DNA from: Engraulis encrasicolus
Taxonomy: Eukaryota > Chordata > Actinopteri > Clupeiformes > Engraulidae
Length of the DNA: 64,000 nucleotides
Assembly: GCF_034702125.1 (NCBI RefSeq)
Contig: NC_085857.1
Coordinates: forward strand, 49,426,810-49,490,809
Direction of reading: 5' to 3'
The notes beneath the pieces were generated by a model. It was given only the letters and a program-made list of their open reading frames with translations, was not told where the DNA came from and did not search any database. This document shows, piece after piece, positions 25,249 through 37,564 of this stretch (positions within the stretch are counted from its first letter, which is position 1; the number at the start of each line of letters is the position of its first letter). The position numbers and the translations under genes were made by a program.

Positions 25249-26956
25249 TCGTCGGCTTGCTACCAAAATCGCCTAAGTCTGATTTTGGGGTTTTCGGAAA
25301 ACAGAGAAAAACTAAATTTCCAAGGGGGCGCCAAACATCAGTGGCGGTTCTAGGAAATCTGAGACCCTGGGCAAAGAGCAATTGTGAGTCGCCCCTAATA
25401 ATTTTTGGTCAAAAGGAGATTTTTGCAGAATTTCACTACCCTACCACTTCTGCATCATCCTGTCATCCTGTCTGTGTCATTGGTCGATTTAAAACAGTAC
25501 CTGTCTAAGATGTTATTGTATTTTCTTTATTTATTTTGAGATGCAAGTCAAACATGAAACGCCTTCTAAAGAAAACACAACACTTAAAAAATAATTATTT
25601 GGTGCAGCACAACAATAACAATGCACTGCACATTATTTTGATTGCTATACTATTTTTTTTTTTTTAATTCAAACTTTAATCCTGGAAATGGTGAATGATT
25701 GAAATATCTTTTGTAAACCTTGTTACAGTCTAGCATGCTGGTAAATCAACAGATTTTCACACTTTTCTTTTGCTTTCTACTTCTTTCAGTCAAGTTAGTT
25801 TCCAATGATAACATTATTTACATTCTCATCCAAAGTAAAGCACTCTGAGATAATGGCATTGTGCTAGAGCAATTGCCATAATGGTAATACATTCATAGCT
25901 CATGTCAAGACAGATCCAGCTGGCAGTGTTACACAGAGAAAGCGTTGCAGTGGCGTCCAATCTCCATGTTGAGGGTCCATCAGTGATGGGGGAGGATGAA
26001 TGGGTGGGGCACTTCTTTGGTCCTTGTACCTCCTCTCAAACTATTTACTCCTTGTTTAACATCTTTGGTTAACTACTGCTCCTCTCCATGCCCATAGAAC
26101 TGCCCCGCCCCACCACCTTGCCCATGACAGAGGTAACCTGGTCATAGAAGTGTGCCCCGCCCACTTCAACACCATGACCGTGGCATTCTGAACATGGTAT
26201 AGAACCACTACTGGAATCATTATACATTTAGGTTTGACTTACTTCTGATTATTAAACAATGTAATACACTACTGGCATCAATTCAAAAGACTCAAAAGCC
26301 CATATCATGAGACATTAGATATATGTATGAATTGCAAGGTTGTCATGGGAGGTTATAGGCTACAGCAGCCTTCTATAAATCTCTCACTACATCATATAAA
26401 GCACCTGGTTCACAATTGCTCAATTTGTTTTGTATAGCCTAATTGTAAGGCTACAACCATTGTGTGATAATAAGATTGTCTCAGACACTGATGTCTAAGG
26501 ATCATGTTTTGACACATGGCCATTGTCTTTGAAGAGAGAGAGGAAAACAAACTCTTAACAGATGTAAATAAACTGCTTCTTGTTGCCCATGTCAAGTTAC
26601 TTGCATCAAAAACGGCTAAGTCAAGTTACCCAAGTCATTCACATTGGCAGAACAATTGTGCACAGGGCCCCAGGATGAATAGATAGGGCCCCCATACCAT
26701 CTGCCAATAGGGCCCCTACCCCTGCTACCTGCAGGAGGGCCCTCCTTGTCCTCCCTATAGCTACGTCCCTGGTCATTCATTTTCTCATAGCCAGTGTGTG
26801 ACTTTATACATACAGATTTTTGACTCTGGTGATTGCTGTGATTGATGAATGACCCTGGCGGAAAGGGTGATGCAGCTGTGGTAGGGGAGTAAGTTTATGT
26901 AAAAATCTAATTTCGACCAAATTCGGACTTAGGCGGTTTTTGTAGCAAGCCGACGA
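25249..26956. mobile_element. TA-flanked TIR transposon, TCGTCGGC family (copy E2)
   Basis: Same ends and orientation as E1, with TA on both sides (25247-25248, 26957-26958). 1.71 kb, non-coding. Its two ends keep about 33-bp inverted repeats with a few substitutions. Confidence 0.9.
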
Positions 26957-27310
26957 TATGGTTCTTCCACGTTATAGTCATTTCCCTGGATTCACGTCAC
27001 AGGCAGTGGACTTTGAATGAAAGTGCTCCCCGACAATTACAAGTTCAAAAAAGCAGAATTTACCCTCCACTGCGCTGGCTTCTCATTCACTGCCATTCAT
27101 TTTGAGGTTGAGAGTGACCCTCCAAGTGCCCCGCCTGCTCATTTGCATAGGCTTAGCATACCAACCGACTGCCTCTATACAAGTCTAATAAATCAGAGTT
27201 TACCCACCAGTGCGTTGGCTTCTCATTCACTGCCATTCATTTTGAGGCTGCCTGTGACCGTCTGAGTGCTCCACCTAACTAATTTGCATAGGAGCCAACT
27301 GCCTGTATTA

Positions 27311-28162
27311 TCTGTCGACCAAATGAGTACAGTGCAGAGGAGATGCGGGTCACTTTCATACTAGAAGAGTTGAGGACTGTTGGCCTATTGGGAAAACGCC
27401 CTGTTTAAAAAATCAGCTCTGTTAGGCACTGTGATGATTAGATGTCCGTGTATAAGTAAAACAGTAGATTACGTCACTACAAACAGTCAAATAGTCAATA
27501 ATGACAAACAGTCATTACGCAGGACATTGTTTCTCGCCTCTATTATAAATTCTTTGTGGTAGTGCGATATGTGCTTTTTGTTCTGGCTAGCCTCACATAC
27601 TTTTTTTGAAGAAGAAAATACTTCATTTTGATTTCTTAGAATGCACTGCTGTATGCAGGTTCTATGCGGGATTCAACTGCAACCCGCTATCTGTTTCAAA
27701 GCATAAATTGAGAAAGGTAAGATGTTGACTTTCGATTTTTTTATTTTATTAGCCAAGTGGTATTTGGGTTAGGATTTGTGTTACTTTGTTTTGAGACAGC
27801 CAGGTTGTAGAGTTCTCACACATGTGTTTGGGTCTTTTGTTTACACATATAGAAATGTCTACACAGTAAAAATAATGGGTTATCACTAAACAAATGCAAC
27901 TCTAGATAGAGCACTTACAACAGTGTGGAGAGTCAAATCACTCCCAACAGTGGAGTCAAAATTCCACAGTGTAGAATTCTGTAGGTGACCAGTGTAAATG
28001 CAAGTTAACAGTGAGAAGATTTATTCACATTCCAATATTGATATTCACACAATACTGAGTATACTGTAATTGCCTGTGATCATTTTAATCTGACCATTGA
28101 GTAAAAATGTACACTCTTTTTGAGTGGGACCAAATGTTATCTGAAATGGAGATAATTATTCT
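27311..28162. other. Unassigned DNA with a partial CACAGTAAA-type repeat
   Basis: From about 27860 TACACAGTAAAAATAA followed by ACTCC/GGAGT-rich sequence resembles the ends of elements B and C but is a different, incomplete copy. TTGATATTCACACAATA near 28038 matches the tandem unit at 12000. No gene is seen. Confidence 0.5.
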
Positions 28163-30067
28163 TTAACCACTTAACCGCCACACACATTTTATATATTTTT
28201 GGCTTCTTTTACGCCAGGGGTTGCAGTCATATCCCTGTTTGTGCTACACTAACACCCGTGCTCTTGTTTGAAAGCTACGACTCTGGAGTTTGTCATGTTT
28301 TGTTACAAATCTACTTGGAATAAAACACAACATTTCTTGAAAAAAAGGAGAAAATAAATGATAATACAAATAGATGTCACTCTGAAAGCAGTTCTCCCGA
28401 TGAAACAGGCAAAAAAACCTTGCCTCAAGTCTTATTAAAAGTCCAGGACAAAGGATCCACTGAAAACAAGTAAAAACAGCAAAAATGTGGATGTCTTGCA
28501 TCCTACGGAGACCAGTCACATCACAAGGCCGATCTATAGCACACATTTTCGGGCTGACGGTCCTCGAATAACCGGTCCTGGCTGTGGTCATTATAACTGG
28601 AGCTATTGTGCTTATTGTGCGAGGTGTTGTGGCTCTTCAAGACCAGGTAATGTGCTTTTCGCTGGGGCACCCTGTGGACATATGTGGGATTTTTTTCTTC
28701 TTCTTTCAATCAGATATGACTACAGCCCAGAGACTACACCCCCCCGACCCCCTCATGGAGATCAATGTACTCACCTTATTCCCTGTTTGCCTGGGCTTTT
28801 ATATGCCAGGACTTGTAGCAGTTCCTCGTGGGTACCATGCACAGGGCAACCTCGCATGTGGTGCATAGACGTGGTGTCTTCTGTCTACAATTCACACACT
28901 GTCGCTGTCCTTCTGTACCATCTTCCCCAAAGTGTGCAGGCATATGCAAGGCATCAGGTGTTGGCGCTGGTGGTGGTTGCGTTCGCGGAGAAGAGGGGAC
29001 AATTTCACCATGTCCAGCGCGCCGGAGCTCCAGAATTAGCTTCTCACGGAAGGCTTTCTGACAACCGATCAAACTGTCAGACCAGTCAATACAACGGCAT
29101 TTTTTTTTATTATTGTAGTCTTGTACTGCAGGAGGTACCGGCAATTGTTCCACATTCCATATGCCATGTGTCTTCACCCTGCGCTGTATCTTGCTGCCTT
29201 CTCTGTGGGCTTGAAGAATGCTGGAAGACATCCGAACTAGACGAGTGTCCTTCCATTGTACGAACAGCAGACTTCCCTCCCGTATCCAACGTATCGTACC
29301 CCTTGGGTGGCGATTGTTAATGGCATCTGATGTGTCTTTTGGGAACCTGATGCTGTGTTTGCGAATGGTACCACATGCCCATATCTTGTTCTAATCCAGC
29401 AGTTGCTGGAACAGCATTGGGCTTGTATAAAAATTGTCCACAAATAGCTTGTAGCCAGTCCCCAAAACTGGGGAGAACACTAACTCTATCACTACGTCAA
29501 AGCTGAGCCCTTTCCCAGACCCTGCTTTGTTTTTCCACTCATAAACAATGAAGTCCCAGGTGTACCCAGATTGTGAGTCTGCTTGCACAACCAATTTGTA
29601 ACCCCATTTTGATGGCTTATCTTTGCAGTATTGCCGGATTCCTATCCTGGCACGAGAGGCGACCATTCGTTCGTCAATGGCAATGTTCTGGCCTTGCTGG
29701 AAGTTGGAAATGCAGCTTTGCCGGATATCAGTGTACAGGGGTTTAAACTTCTGAAGGCGGTCAAACTCAGGGGTGCCTCTTCGAGCTGCATTCAGCTCGT
29801 CATCATCAGGGTCAGACATATGGATATTGGTGGAGATTCGTCTGAATTTACGGCCAGACATGATTGACCCAGCCCACGGAAAGCTATTCAATTGTGCCCT
29901 TCGCCAGTAGTCTGTAAGAGCTGGGGCGTGAACAAGACCCATGTAAATGATCATAGATAGACAGCTGAACATGTCTGCCATGGTCAGTTCTTCCTAAAGA
30001 TGTGCATGCCTCCATCTCCCAAATTTGTTTGTGTTACTGAGGACCTTTTGTAAAACTGCAAAAGGTC
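28163..30067 (-). mobile_element. Decayed piggyBac-type transposon
   Basis: Defined by the transposase pseudogene inside it. The 3' end is probably at the TTAA near 28163 or 28171 (followed by CCACTTAACCGCC), which suits piggyBac termini. The 5' end is lost: homology to the segmental repeat starts at 30068, shortly upstream of the transposase. The element is therefore truncated. Confidence 0.65.
28776..29981 (-). pseudogene. piggyBac-type (PGBD-like) transposase pseudogene
   Basis: The frame runs from 29981 down to a TAA at 28776 with a single in-frame TAG (29391-29393). The first 196 codons include an IYMGLV...DYW segment of the DDE fold, a DER motif (Asp 103) and FVDNFYTS (Asp 182). After the stop come an IDWSD motif (the third Asp) and a C-terminal Cys-rich region (CVNCRQK, CTTCEVALC, CYKSWH) typical of piggyBac transposases. 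Between the IDWSD motif and the CQKAFREKL segment roughly a hundred or more family residues are missing, and the N-terminus is absent. It was a cut-and-paste transposase; now it is inactive. The long plus-strand frame over it is a shadow. Confidence 0.9.
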
Positions 30068-31473
30068 ATAATAAAATAGAAAAATAGATAGACGAAATAG
30101 AGGAGACAGGCTTAGATGAAATATCAAAGAGACATTAAGTCCACAAGAATCAGAGGGTTCAGGCCAAAAGACAAGTGGCACAAAGTCACAAGGAACAGGG
30201 CACTCAGATGTGGCCCCTGGTGGCAACAGGGGTGAGGAAAAACTCCCTTTTCACTTGATTTATGCCTTTGGGTGGGGGAGGGGGATGGGTACACTATAGT
30301 CTGATAAAATCCCATATATTCAGGAAGAAACCTCAGGCACATACCAACGGCCAGCTGGGGAAGCCCCCTGCCAGGGCTGTCAGCAATCTTAAAGTCAATT
30401 CTATAAATTAAAGAGAAATATGCTTTATATGCTGAGAGTGTTCCATGATGCTTCATAATTGTGTCAGTCAGAACTGTAATGCCCTTAACATACAGTACGT
30501 CCCTGTCCATAATGACCAAGTTTCAATAATTAGTCTTTTTTTCCTGTTTTAAGTTGCACTGTGTAGAATGTGGCCAGAATGGGTACTGCAACTATGCTGC
30601 TCATTGAAACTGTGCTGCCTATTACCAAATTTGTTTTTTTCATGAATATTTGCTCAATAATAAACCAATATATTACATGGTGCACCTTTAAAGACAATGT
30701 AGCGCAATAAATAGAAAATGTAAAGAAATTAAAATGAGTAAAATTTTAAAAATGTAAATTTATTATATTATATTCTGTAATTATTTTTAAATGAAAAAAA
30801 AAAATAAAAAATTTAAACAGTGTACTTCACAGCATAATGCTGCACCAGGATATTCTTATTTTGCTTGGGTAATAAACTTCTTTCCACAAGGTGGCGCATG
30901 GAGACCAGTGTAGCTACACTGGCGTACAATGGCAAGTGTAGATGTATTCATTCGTTCATCTTGTACTGCAGACCATATTATGATATGCAAGCAAGTTCAC
31001 TATATTATACAGAATATTATGTTATATGTAACCAAAAGTATTCACTAACCTGCCCTCACTGACTTATGAACTTAACTGCCACCCCATTCCTGGCTCATAG
31101 TGATCACTATTATGTCCTTCTTTTGCAGCACTTACAGCTTCAGCTTATCTGGGAAGTTTGAGTGTTGTGTTTACAGGACATTGTTTGAACATTCTTCCAA
31201 AAGCCCATTGGTGAGGTCACACACTGATGTTGGTTGAGAGGGTCTGGCTCTCATTCTCCACTCATTAGTAATTAATTCCAAAGGTCAGTCAAGCTCGTCA
31301 ACAACATACTTTGTCATCCATGTCTTTATTGACCATGATGCCAAAACACCCTACGGGGACAGATTTAAGTTCGCCCCTTCCTCTTCAAACATGACTGTGT
31401 ACCAGTGCCATTGGCAATATCCATAAAGACATGGATGACAGAGTATGGTATGAATGAACTTGACTGATCTGTA
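30068..31473. repeat. Segmental repeat, copy 2 (partner 7926-9255)
   Basis: Direct repeat of 7926-9255 with small differences: an extra GCACCTTTAAAGA stretch near 30681 and ~55 bp extra at 31321-31375. It retains the uninterrupted site for transposon A at about 31473. 30180-30410 is the same LINE 3'-end fragment (minus strand), where a YRIDFKI reverse-transcriptase-tail block can still be read. Confidence 0.9.
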
Positions 31474-31767
31474 CTAACCTTAAATCAAAAGAAAACCTTT
31501 GCGATGAATAACAGTCCTCAGCCACAGAAAAAAGTTACATGGGCAAAATTGTTAAGTTAATTTGTACCAATCACCACTTTTTTCTTTTTCTTTTTGTGCT
31601 GACGTTTCGGCACTAGGGCTTCATCAGAGAGAACACTCTTCCTTGAGTTAAACGAAGACTGGAGTACCTTGAAAAGCTGCACCTGCTAAAAAAGAAACAT
31701 TCGAGGTGTGCGGGCCCTCACCAAAAACTTTGTCAAAAAAAGTTAATTTGTACCACCAAGTGCAAAC

Positions 31768-31806
<39 letters not shown>

Positions 31807-31978
31807 ACCACTAACACTCTTTATGCTGCAACTATTTCAGGTGTAGGGAGGGTGAACCTGGCCCACCCTCTGTAGAGGCAGCTATCCAATGAGAAAGCCT
31901 CTTTTCATTGATTGGCAGTAGTTTTACATGTTAATTTCTTCTGGGTCCTCCCATTCTCACAGAAAGAAGTGAGAATAA
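31474..31978. repeat. Segmental repeat copy 2, right part, with a ~220-bp insertion
   Basis: It matches 10901-11178 except for an insertion of about 31545-31760. The insertion is bounded by related AAGTTAATTTGTACCA blocks and carries the GACGTTTCGGC...GGGCTTCATC fold-back motif common in vertebrate repeats. A (GT)n run follows at 31770-31803. Confidence 0.7.
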
Positions 31979-32274
31979 GGGTGCATCCCAATATGTGACC
32001 TTGCCTCCTCCACTTGCCTCCTCCACTTGCTTCTCGTCACGATGACATCACTGACAACAGCATTATATTTCAATATCTTGCAAAAGCTCAATTGTAAAGT
32101 CTTTTTCTCATTTGCAATTGGGATGGTGAATGAAAAACAGTCCCTCAAAAGTTGTTGTGGCGAGGCTGACAGCTGGGAAACTTAATCGTTTTCTCCACGG
32201 AGGAGGGGCCAGGAGGCGGGACGAGGAGACAAGCACAAGGAGGAGGAGGCAAGGACACATATTGGGATGCACCC
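31979..32274. mobile_element. Short MITE, GGGTGCATCCCAATATG family (copy 2)
   Basis: GGGTGCATCCCAATATGTG at the left and CACATATTGGGATGCACCC at the right are nearly perfect inverted repeats. The three paralogous units (11188, 33472, 38115) lack the insert, so the boundaries are clear. Flanks are AATAAG and TAAGAC; the duplication is not clean. 296 bp, non-coding. Confidence 0.88.
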
Positions 32275-34153
32275 TAAGACTATGTGAATGTTGTGCCGTG
32301 CAGGGATTGTCCAATGATAAGGCGCCTTTTCATTGATTGTCAGTTTTAGTAGTGCATGTAAAATTCAGGCCGTGTATTTCCTGGTTTATCTGCGTCTTCC
32401 ATTGTTATTGCTTTGGCACACCGGTTAACTGCGTCGAGAGAGCTGTTGGTACTTTTTTAGAGATTAGCACAGTGTGTCCACTGCATTTAATGTACTTTAC
32501 ACAAATTCAGGAAACTTGAGCCTTCTTGAACATTGGAGTTTAGTTCAACCGTGTCCACTGGGGGGAAAACGAATAAATACCACAGGACTAGGTGAGTCTC
32601 TCCAAGTTAACTTCCATCTCATATATGTACTGCTGTTTTAAGTCATGTGTAGTTACTTTACACACCACTGTATTGATCGGACCGTTAAAATAAACAGCTT
32701 GCTTTTTAGAGGGTTTGCGTGTGAAATAGGTCTAAGGACATTATTGGATACTACTTTCCTTTCATGGAACAAGGCACTGTTAAAACAGTTGGAACCCTTC
32801 TGCCCCAAGGCTATAAACACACTTGAAAAAGCCGAGATGATTATAGCTTTGTCTCCTTGTCTCTACAGTGTGTCAGTAAGGAAAGTATTCTGTTGCGGCA
32901 CACATACTGTTCTTCTGCTTTTAGTTATGCGTTGCTACTCTATACGCCATATTGGTCTGAGGACAGGAGACAAAGACATTTGGCGGCAAAGATGCCAAAC
33001 AGGAAGTTACCTAATTTCTCCGATACAGTTTAAAATCATGCAGGTGGCCAGTGCAATTGCAGCTCTCCAGTGATATGACTTTTTCAAATTCCAGTGTTGA
33101 TATTGACACAATATTGAGTAGAATTGACTCTGACAATGATACACTGACCGGAGAATCTACAATTAACACTGGCAGTAGCGTGGCATGTTCATTTGATCTC
33201 TTAATTTTTTCTCTTGTGGGGTGTCCCCATGTAGGGTGGGCAGGTCTAGGCAAGTCATTTTTCCCTCTCCCACACTAACTCTTTCCTCCTTCCTTAGAGC
33301 GAAGCGAGTTATGAACCAGATCAGAATCACTGTAAATTGTGGTTTGGGGCCATTGCCAAGTCTGAGTATGGGGCAATAAACCTGTTTGTGACCTGCATGA
33401 CTGCATGGCCACTGCATGTAATTGAAGAAGGGGGCATAGCCAAATGTGTCATTTGTGCCAGTGAAAGAAGTGAGAATAAGGCCATGTGAATGTTGTGCCG
33501 TGCAGAGATTGTCCAATGATAAGGCGCCTTTCCATTGATTGTCAGTTTCAGTATAGCGTGTACAATTCAGGCGGCATATTTCCTGGTTTATCTGCGTCTT
33601 CCATTGTTATTGCTTTGGCACAGCTGTTAACTGCGTCAACAGAGCTGTTGGTACTTTTTTAGAGATTAGCACAGTGTGTCCACTGCATTTAATGTACTTT
33701 ACACAAATACAGGAATACACAGGAAATACAGGAAATACAGGAAACTTGAGCCTTCTTGAACATTGGAGTTTAGTTCAACCGTGTCCACTGGGGGGAAAAC
33801 GAATAAATACCACAGGACTAGGTGAGTCTCTCCAAGTTAACTTCCATCTCATATATGTACTGCTGTTTTAAGTCATGTGTAGTTACTTTACACACCACTG
33901 TATTGATCGGACCGTTAAAATAAACAGCTTGCTTTTTAGAGGGTTTGCGTGTGAAATAGGTCTAAGGACATTATTGGATACTACTTTCCTTTCATGGAAC
34001 AAGGCACTGTTAAAACAGTTGGAACCCTTCTGCCCCAAGGCTATAAACACACTTGAAAAAGCCGAGATGATTATAGCTTTGTCTCCTTGTCTCTACAGTG
34101 TGTCAGTAAGGAAAGTATTCTGTTGCGGCACACATACTGTTCTTCTGCTGTTA

Positions 34154-37100
34154 CACAGTAAATTGTGTAGTGTTAAAATAACACTTAAAGAGTTAAAATT
34201 AACACTGTTCTAGTGTCTATTTGGTCCTGCTCCAGATCAGTGTTAAACACTGGTGTTAGATTTATAGTGTTAAGCTAACACTATAAAGAGTAAAGCAGTT
34301 TCGGGGAGCACCCTACTAACAATTTTTAGTTCTAAGAAGGTTCCTGGAACACAAGCCCTTGGTTCCAGTTTAGTTCTGGGTACGTCCCCAGAGTCATGTT
34401 TGGTTATTTTTCCGTTCTCACTTGGTTGGCAGGAAAGTTTAATTTTCGTTCCTAGAATGTTATATGTGTAGTTCTCATTCCGTTCCCTTATTGTTCTCTC
34501 ACTGTCACGTTATTCCTGTTCATGTCATGTTTGTTCTCTTGCCATTCCCATATGGTTCCCTTAATCTTGTTGGTTGCATATCGTCGGCTTGCTACAAAAA
34601 CCGCCTAAGTCCGAATTTGGTCGAAATTAGATTTTTACATAAACTTACTCCCCTACCACAGCTGCATCACCCTGCCTTTCCGCCAGGGTCATTGATCAAT
34701 CACAGCAGTCAAAAATCTGTATGTATAAAGTCACACACTGGCTATGAAAAAAGAATGACCAGGGACGTAGCTATAGGGAGGACAAGGAGGGCATTTGCCT
34801 GTAGGCCTAGGGCCCTCCTGCAGGTGGCAGGGGTAGGGGCCCTGGGGGCCCTATCTATTCATCCTGGGGCCCTGTGCACAATTGTTCTGCCAATGTGAAT
34901 GACTTGAGTAACTTGACTTAGCCGTTTTTGATGCAAGTAACTTGACATGGGCAACAAGAAGCAGTTTATTTACATCTGTTAAGAGTTTGTTTTCCTCTCT
35001 CTCTTCAAGGACAATGGCCATGTGTCAAAAATTCATCCTTAGACATCAGTGTCTGAGTTATTTTTATTATCACACAGTGGTTGTAGTCTTGCAATTAAGC
35101 TATACGAAATAAATGGAGCAATATTTAACTAGGCATTTTATTTGTAGTGAGAGATTTATAGAAGGCTGCTGTAGCCTATAACTTCTAATGACAATCTGTT
35201 ATTTCATACCTTTATCTAATGTCTCATGATATGGGCTTTTGAGTCTTTTGAATTGATGCCAGTAGTGTATTACATTGTTTAATAATCAGAAGTAAGTCAA
35301 ACCTAAATGTATAATGATTCCAGTAATGGTTCTATACCATGTTCTGAATGCCACGGTCATGGTGTTGAAGAGGGCGGGGCAAACTTCTATGACCAGGTTA
35401 CCTCGGTCATGGGCAAGGTTGGTGGGGCGGGGCAGTTCTATGGGCATGGAGAGGAGCAGTAGTTAACCAAAGATGTTAAACAAGGAGTAAATAGTTTGAG
35501 AGGAGGTACAAGGACCAAAGAAGTGCCCCACCTCTTCATCCTCCGCCATCACTGATGCACCCTCAACATGGAGGTTGGACGCTACTGCAATATTTCTTCT
35601 GTGAGACACTGCCAGCTGGTTCTGTCCTGACATCAGCAATGAATATTATCATTATGGCCATTGCTCTGGCACAATGCCAATATCTCAGAGTGCTTTACTT
35701 TGGATGAGAATGTAAATAATGTTATCATTGAAAACTAACTCGACTGAAAGAAGTAGAAAGTAAAAGAAAAATGTGAAAATCTGTTGATTTACCAGCATGC
35801 AAGACTACAAGGTCTACAAAAATATTCAGTCTTTCACCACTTCCAGGATAAAAGTATGGAATAAAAAGAAAAGGAATAGTATAACGATCAAAAAAATGTG
35901 CAGTGCATTGTTGTTGTGCTGCATCAAGTAATTTATTTTTAAGTGCTTTGCTTTCCTTAGAAGGCATTTCATGTTTGACTTGCAGCTTCACTCAAAATAA
36001 ATAAAGAAAATATATTAACATCTTAAGACAGGTACTGTTTTTAATTGACCAATGACAAAGACAGGATGACAGGATGATGCAGAAGTGGTAGGGGAATAAA
36101 GTTCTGCAAAAAAACCCTTTTCAACAACATTATTAGGGGGGACTAACAATTGCTCTTTGCCCAGGGTCTCAGATTTCCTAGAACCGCCACTGGTGTTTGG
36201 CGCCCCCTTGGAAATTCAGTTTTTCCCTGTTTTCCGAAAACCCCAAAATCGGACTTAGGCGGTTTTGGTAGCAAGCCGACGATATTTGGTTCCTTAGACA
36301 TGCTCCTGATGTTCCCCCAACCTTGTTTATTATTGTGAATGTGTTTTGGTCCTGCCCCACTATCTCTCACCATAGTTGAGGTACCCTGATCATGGTAATT
36401 AAGCACCTCCCATCCTCCACCATGACTGAAACACCCTGTGCCTGGCATCAGGTTGCCACACTGCTCTCTTAAGATAATGTGTAAAGTAGTCGAAAAAATG
36501 TAAAATGTCTATGTTTAATCGATTAGTCTATGCTGCACTGCACCACAATGTGAGAGAAATATCAGCTGAGCATGTATGAACACAATCTAGTGGGGATTAA
36601 TACCAAATGTTTTCCTTAATGAAGTTTAAAATATAACCATACCATCTACATCAAGTGCACAGTGGAGCAAGCAAAGTAACATGTGCTGTTACTGACTAGC
36701 TCACAAAGCAAGGCACAAGATGTAGCTAACAAATGCCATAAGCCAAAAGCGCCTTTAGCTTGCTTGCAAACATCAAGTGCACAATGGAGCAAACAATGTA
36801 ACATGTGCTGTTACTGACTAGCTCACAAAGCAAGACACGAGATGTAGCTCACAAATTCCATAAGCCAAAAGCACCTTTAGCTTGCTTGCAAAGCAGGTAA
36901 ACAAGCGCTATGCTGTGCCATGCTGACCAGCCAGCAGGCAGGCAGGCAAATATTTAAAGCACTGTGACAGTCCAGGTTTATATACAGGCTCAAGAGTACC
37001 ATGTGACCAGATTGATTAGGAGTTTTTCAGGTGCAAGCAATTGAGTCATGATATACCAGCCCTAAGTAATTAGGTTTGGCCAGGCGCTGATGGACAGATT

Positions 37101-37564
37101 GGTTGTGAGGGGCCTGCTTGTTACCGGCAAAGGTGTAACATGATCTCAAGTTATTTCTTTCACTCAACACATCTTTTGTGTGATGTTGTGTGCACAGCCA
37201 AACCTTAGATCAACCCAACCAAGTTGAGTTAAATGAATGAAATGGAAAAAATAAAAAAAAGATTGTGTACATGATTAAATCTGGAGGAAATACTGTTACT
37301 AATATGTAGACGTATATGATTTAATCGGGTGGACAGTCATCATTGCTTATGCTCTGAACAACACAGTATAAACAAAGTTGGGCAGACAAACTCCATCACC
37401 TCGAGGAGGCGGGGGCTCTCTGGAGTACTTCTAACTCCACACAATTTAACAACTTCATTTGTCACTGACACTGGAGAGCATCTCACTCCATTTGGTGTTG
37501 GAATTACTCCAATAGTGTTAATAAGCCTTAACACTGCAAAATTAACACTGGCAAATTTACTGTG
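34154..37564. mobile_element. TA-flanked element C (CACAGTAAAT termini)
   Basis: Same ends as element B, with TA outside both (34152-34153, 37565-37566). The uninterrupted site is visible in the neighbouring unit at 32920-32930 (TTCTGCTTTTAGTTATGCG). The base element is 1.7 kb; the remainder is the nested E3. It lacks the 0.96-kb insertion of copy B. It carries the same internal ~126-bp duplication (36655-36900). Confidence 0.92.
34581..36282. mobile_element. TA-flanked TIR transposon, TCGTCGGC family (copy E3, reversed)
   Basis: Reverse orientation relative to E1 and E2. TA lies on both sides (34579-34580, 36283-36284), and copy B shows the uninterrupted site (TTGCATATTTGG near 19850). This is the clearest demonstration that the family moves with TA duplication. 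1.70 kb, non-coding. Confidence 0.93.

Larger units (their letters stand above)
24930..27310. repeat. Inverted repeat pair flanking element E2
   Basis: 24930-25105 is the inverse of 27030-27185; shared blocks include GAGGCAGTCGGTTGGTATGC and AATGAATGGCAGTGAATGAG. A third, partial copy of the right arm follows at 27190-27300. The original structure was a fold-back of about 0.6 kb before E2 inserted. No gene. Confidence 0.8.

Noticed and set aside
28487..29320. 277-codon plus-strand frame
   Set aside because: It lies antisense to the piggyBac transposase pseudogene, whose motifs are on the minus strand; the plus frame has no recognisable domain.
32645..33073. 142-codon frame in the tandem unit
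   Set aside because: Interrupted by a transposon in U3, cut to 61 codons in U4 and altered in U1; no known domain, so described as part of the repeat rather than a gene.
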